A program made the position numbers and the translations under genes. The notes under the pieces were generated by a model. It saw only the letters and a program-made list of their open reading frames with translations, did no database searches and had not been told where the DNA came from. Source: Bacteroidales bacterium (GTDB taxonomy: Bacteria > Bacteroidota > Bacteroidia > Bacteroidales > JAADGE01). From it: DNA of 64,000 bases. Positions 63,234-64,000 of the stretch are shown here, one piece after another; the first letter of the stretch is position 1; each line of letters begins with the position of its first letter. The stretch lies in the NCBI GenBank assembly GCA_021108035.1, contig JAIORQ010000065.1, forward strand, positions 1-64,000. The letters are read 5' to 3'.

Positions 63234-63464
63234 GATTTTTGTAATTTATTTTTAAAAAATTTAACTGTAATTCAGTCATTTTTAAATACCGATTATTAGT
63301 CAGCTTTTTTTGCCAAAGCAAAAAGAATACATTATTATTCTGCAAATTTACTTTTTTAACAATCTTTTTAAAAAAATATTGTACCTTTTATAAGAATTGT
63401 TTTTAAAATTTAATTAAAACGGATAGTCTTTTTATCTTTACAAAAATTAAATAAACTTAATATT

Positions 63465-64000
63465 ATGAATTTATATAAGCCGGTTATACTTTTAATATTC
63501 TTATTAGCTCCTAATTTTAAAGGTTTTTCGCAAATAAAAGTTCCTGCGGTTTATTCAAATATATTTGCAGATGAAAACGGGAAAGTTTACCATAAACATA
63601 TGGAAAAAAAATTCTATGCAAAAGAATTTAATTCTTTTTTGACTCTTGAAAATATGCAGGGAAAGCCGACCGGAACAAAAAAAGGCATTTCATTTAATTT
63701 CGGGAATGAGAATTTTGAAGGAGAATTATATTACGGATTAATTGATTACACTGATTCAAAGCATCCTACGCCTGTTTGGTTTAGGAAAACGGAACCAATT
63801 AAAAACGGACTTGCCGAAATAAATATAAAAGATAATCTTTCGGGAACTTATGATATGTCCGGATGGGAATCAGCCGGATTTGGTACTTTAGGATATAGAA
63901 TTACAAATGAAAAAGGGAAGTTGTTATATGACGGAATAGTATCATTTTATTATTCAAATGTAGAATTTGTAGTTGCTCCGACAATTACAGAAGGTCCGTT
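63465..64000 (+). CDS. Exported protein, cut by the window edge (possible metallophosphoesterase)
   Basis: Only the first 178 codons are present. The signal peptide is MNLYKPVILLIFLLAPNFKG with cleavage near FSQ. The next 140 residues are beta-rich without a recognised motif (NGLAEINIKDNLSGTYDMSG). The last visible residues, VEFVVAPTITEGP, resemble the start of the N-terminal domain of secreted purple-acid-phosphatase-like metallophosphoesterases of Bacteroidota, where ITEGPxV is frequent. The catalytic part would lie beyond the window, so the product name is tentative. Confidence 0.45.
   Translation, partial: MNLYKPVILLIFLLAPNFKGFSQIKVPAVYSNIFADENGKVYHKHMEKKFYAKEFNSFLTLENMQGKPTGTKKGISFNFGNENFEGELYYGLIDYTDSKHPTPVWFRKTEPIKNGLAEINIKDNLSGTYDMSGWESAGFGTLGYRITNEKGKLLYDGIVSFYYSNVEFVVAPTITEGP

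Overview
The window is AT-rich DNA from a member of the Bacteroidota. The evidence for the phylum is the -7 promoter hexamer family TAnnTTTG ahead of several genes, gliding/type IX secretion proteins (a PorW/SprE-like TPR lipoprotein and a protein with a CHU_C-type C-terminal sorting domain), Y_Y_Y/propeller hybrid sensors and lipoproteins with a Cys lipobox. Ferredoxin-dependent 2-oxoacid oxidoreductase (KorAB) and a sulfide:quinone oxidoreductase operon suggest an anaerobic or microaerobic life in a sulfidic setting. The order or genus cannot be fixed from this sequence.

Layout. 1-1294: a HigB/XRE toxin-antitoxin pair and an empty stretch. 1295-7731: an FG-GAP lipoprotein, a SWIM zinc-finger protein, RNase HI with the 3' stump of a CYTH-domain gene in front of it, a SAM methyltransferase and a Ste24-type protease. 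7732-8414: a gene-free block holding two non-autonomous transposon-like elements with target duplications, plus palindrome clusters. 9096-15586: a SiaABC-like phosphorelay (a 1559-residue sensor-phosphatase, SiaC-like protein, two SiaB-like kinases) with an orphan xseB. 15888-19565: an operon of MFS transporter, DUF364-like protein and an unusual membrane-NTPase fusion. 19683-23368: two histidine kinases. 23495-27617: nucleotide-sugar genes (ugd, UDP-xylose synthase, rfbA, rfbC). 27698-38158: FGE-like protein, TrmH-like methyltransferase, Fe-alcohol dehydrogenase, AddB-like nuclease, PAS histidine kinase and korAB. 38363-40214: a fic gene set between the intact korB and a diverged second korB 3' end. 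40356-45864: peptide transporter, sulfur operon (SQR, DUF1641, TusE/DsrC, DsrE) and a divergent Crp/Fnr regulator. 45928-51485: ECF sigma factor with PKD-bearing anti-sigma-like partner, TPR protein and a NarL-type two-component pair. 51765-55650: TorF-like porin with Amt, threonylcarbamoyl-AMP synthase, nitroreductase. 55713-58609: tRNA-His followed by a three-gene accessory cassette whose MBL-fold gene is split by a 248-bp element. 58799-64000: secreted and MORN proteins, PrsW protease, PorW-like lipoprotein and a truncated gene at the edge.

The strongest hidden structure is a population of small terminal-inverted-repeat elements (130, 285, 266 twice, 169 and 248 bp). Two of them carry 8-bp target duplications and are packed with different hairpin palindromes. 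One has demonstrably broken a gene: removing the element plus one target copy restores a continuous 331-codon reading frame. The best candidates for little-described systems are the S/T-like membrane protein fused to a THEP1-type NTPase, the twin-kinase Sia-type switch, and the three-gene cassette beside tRNA-His.
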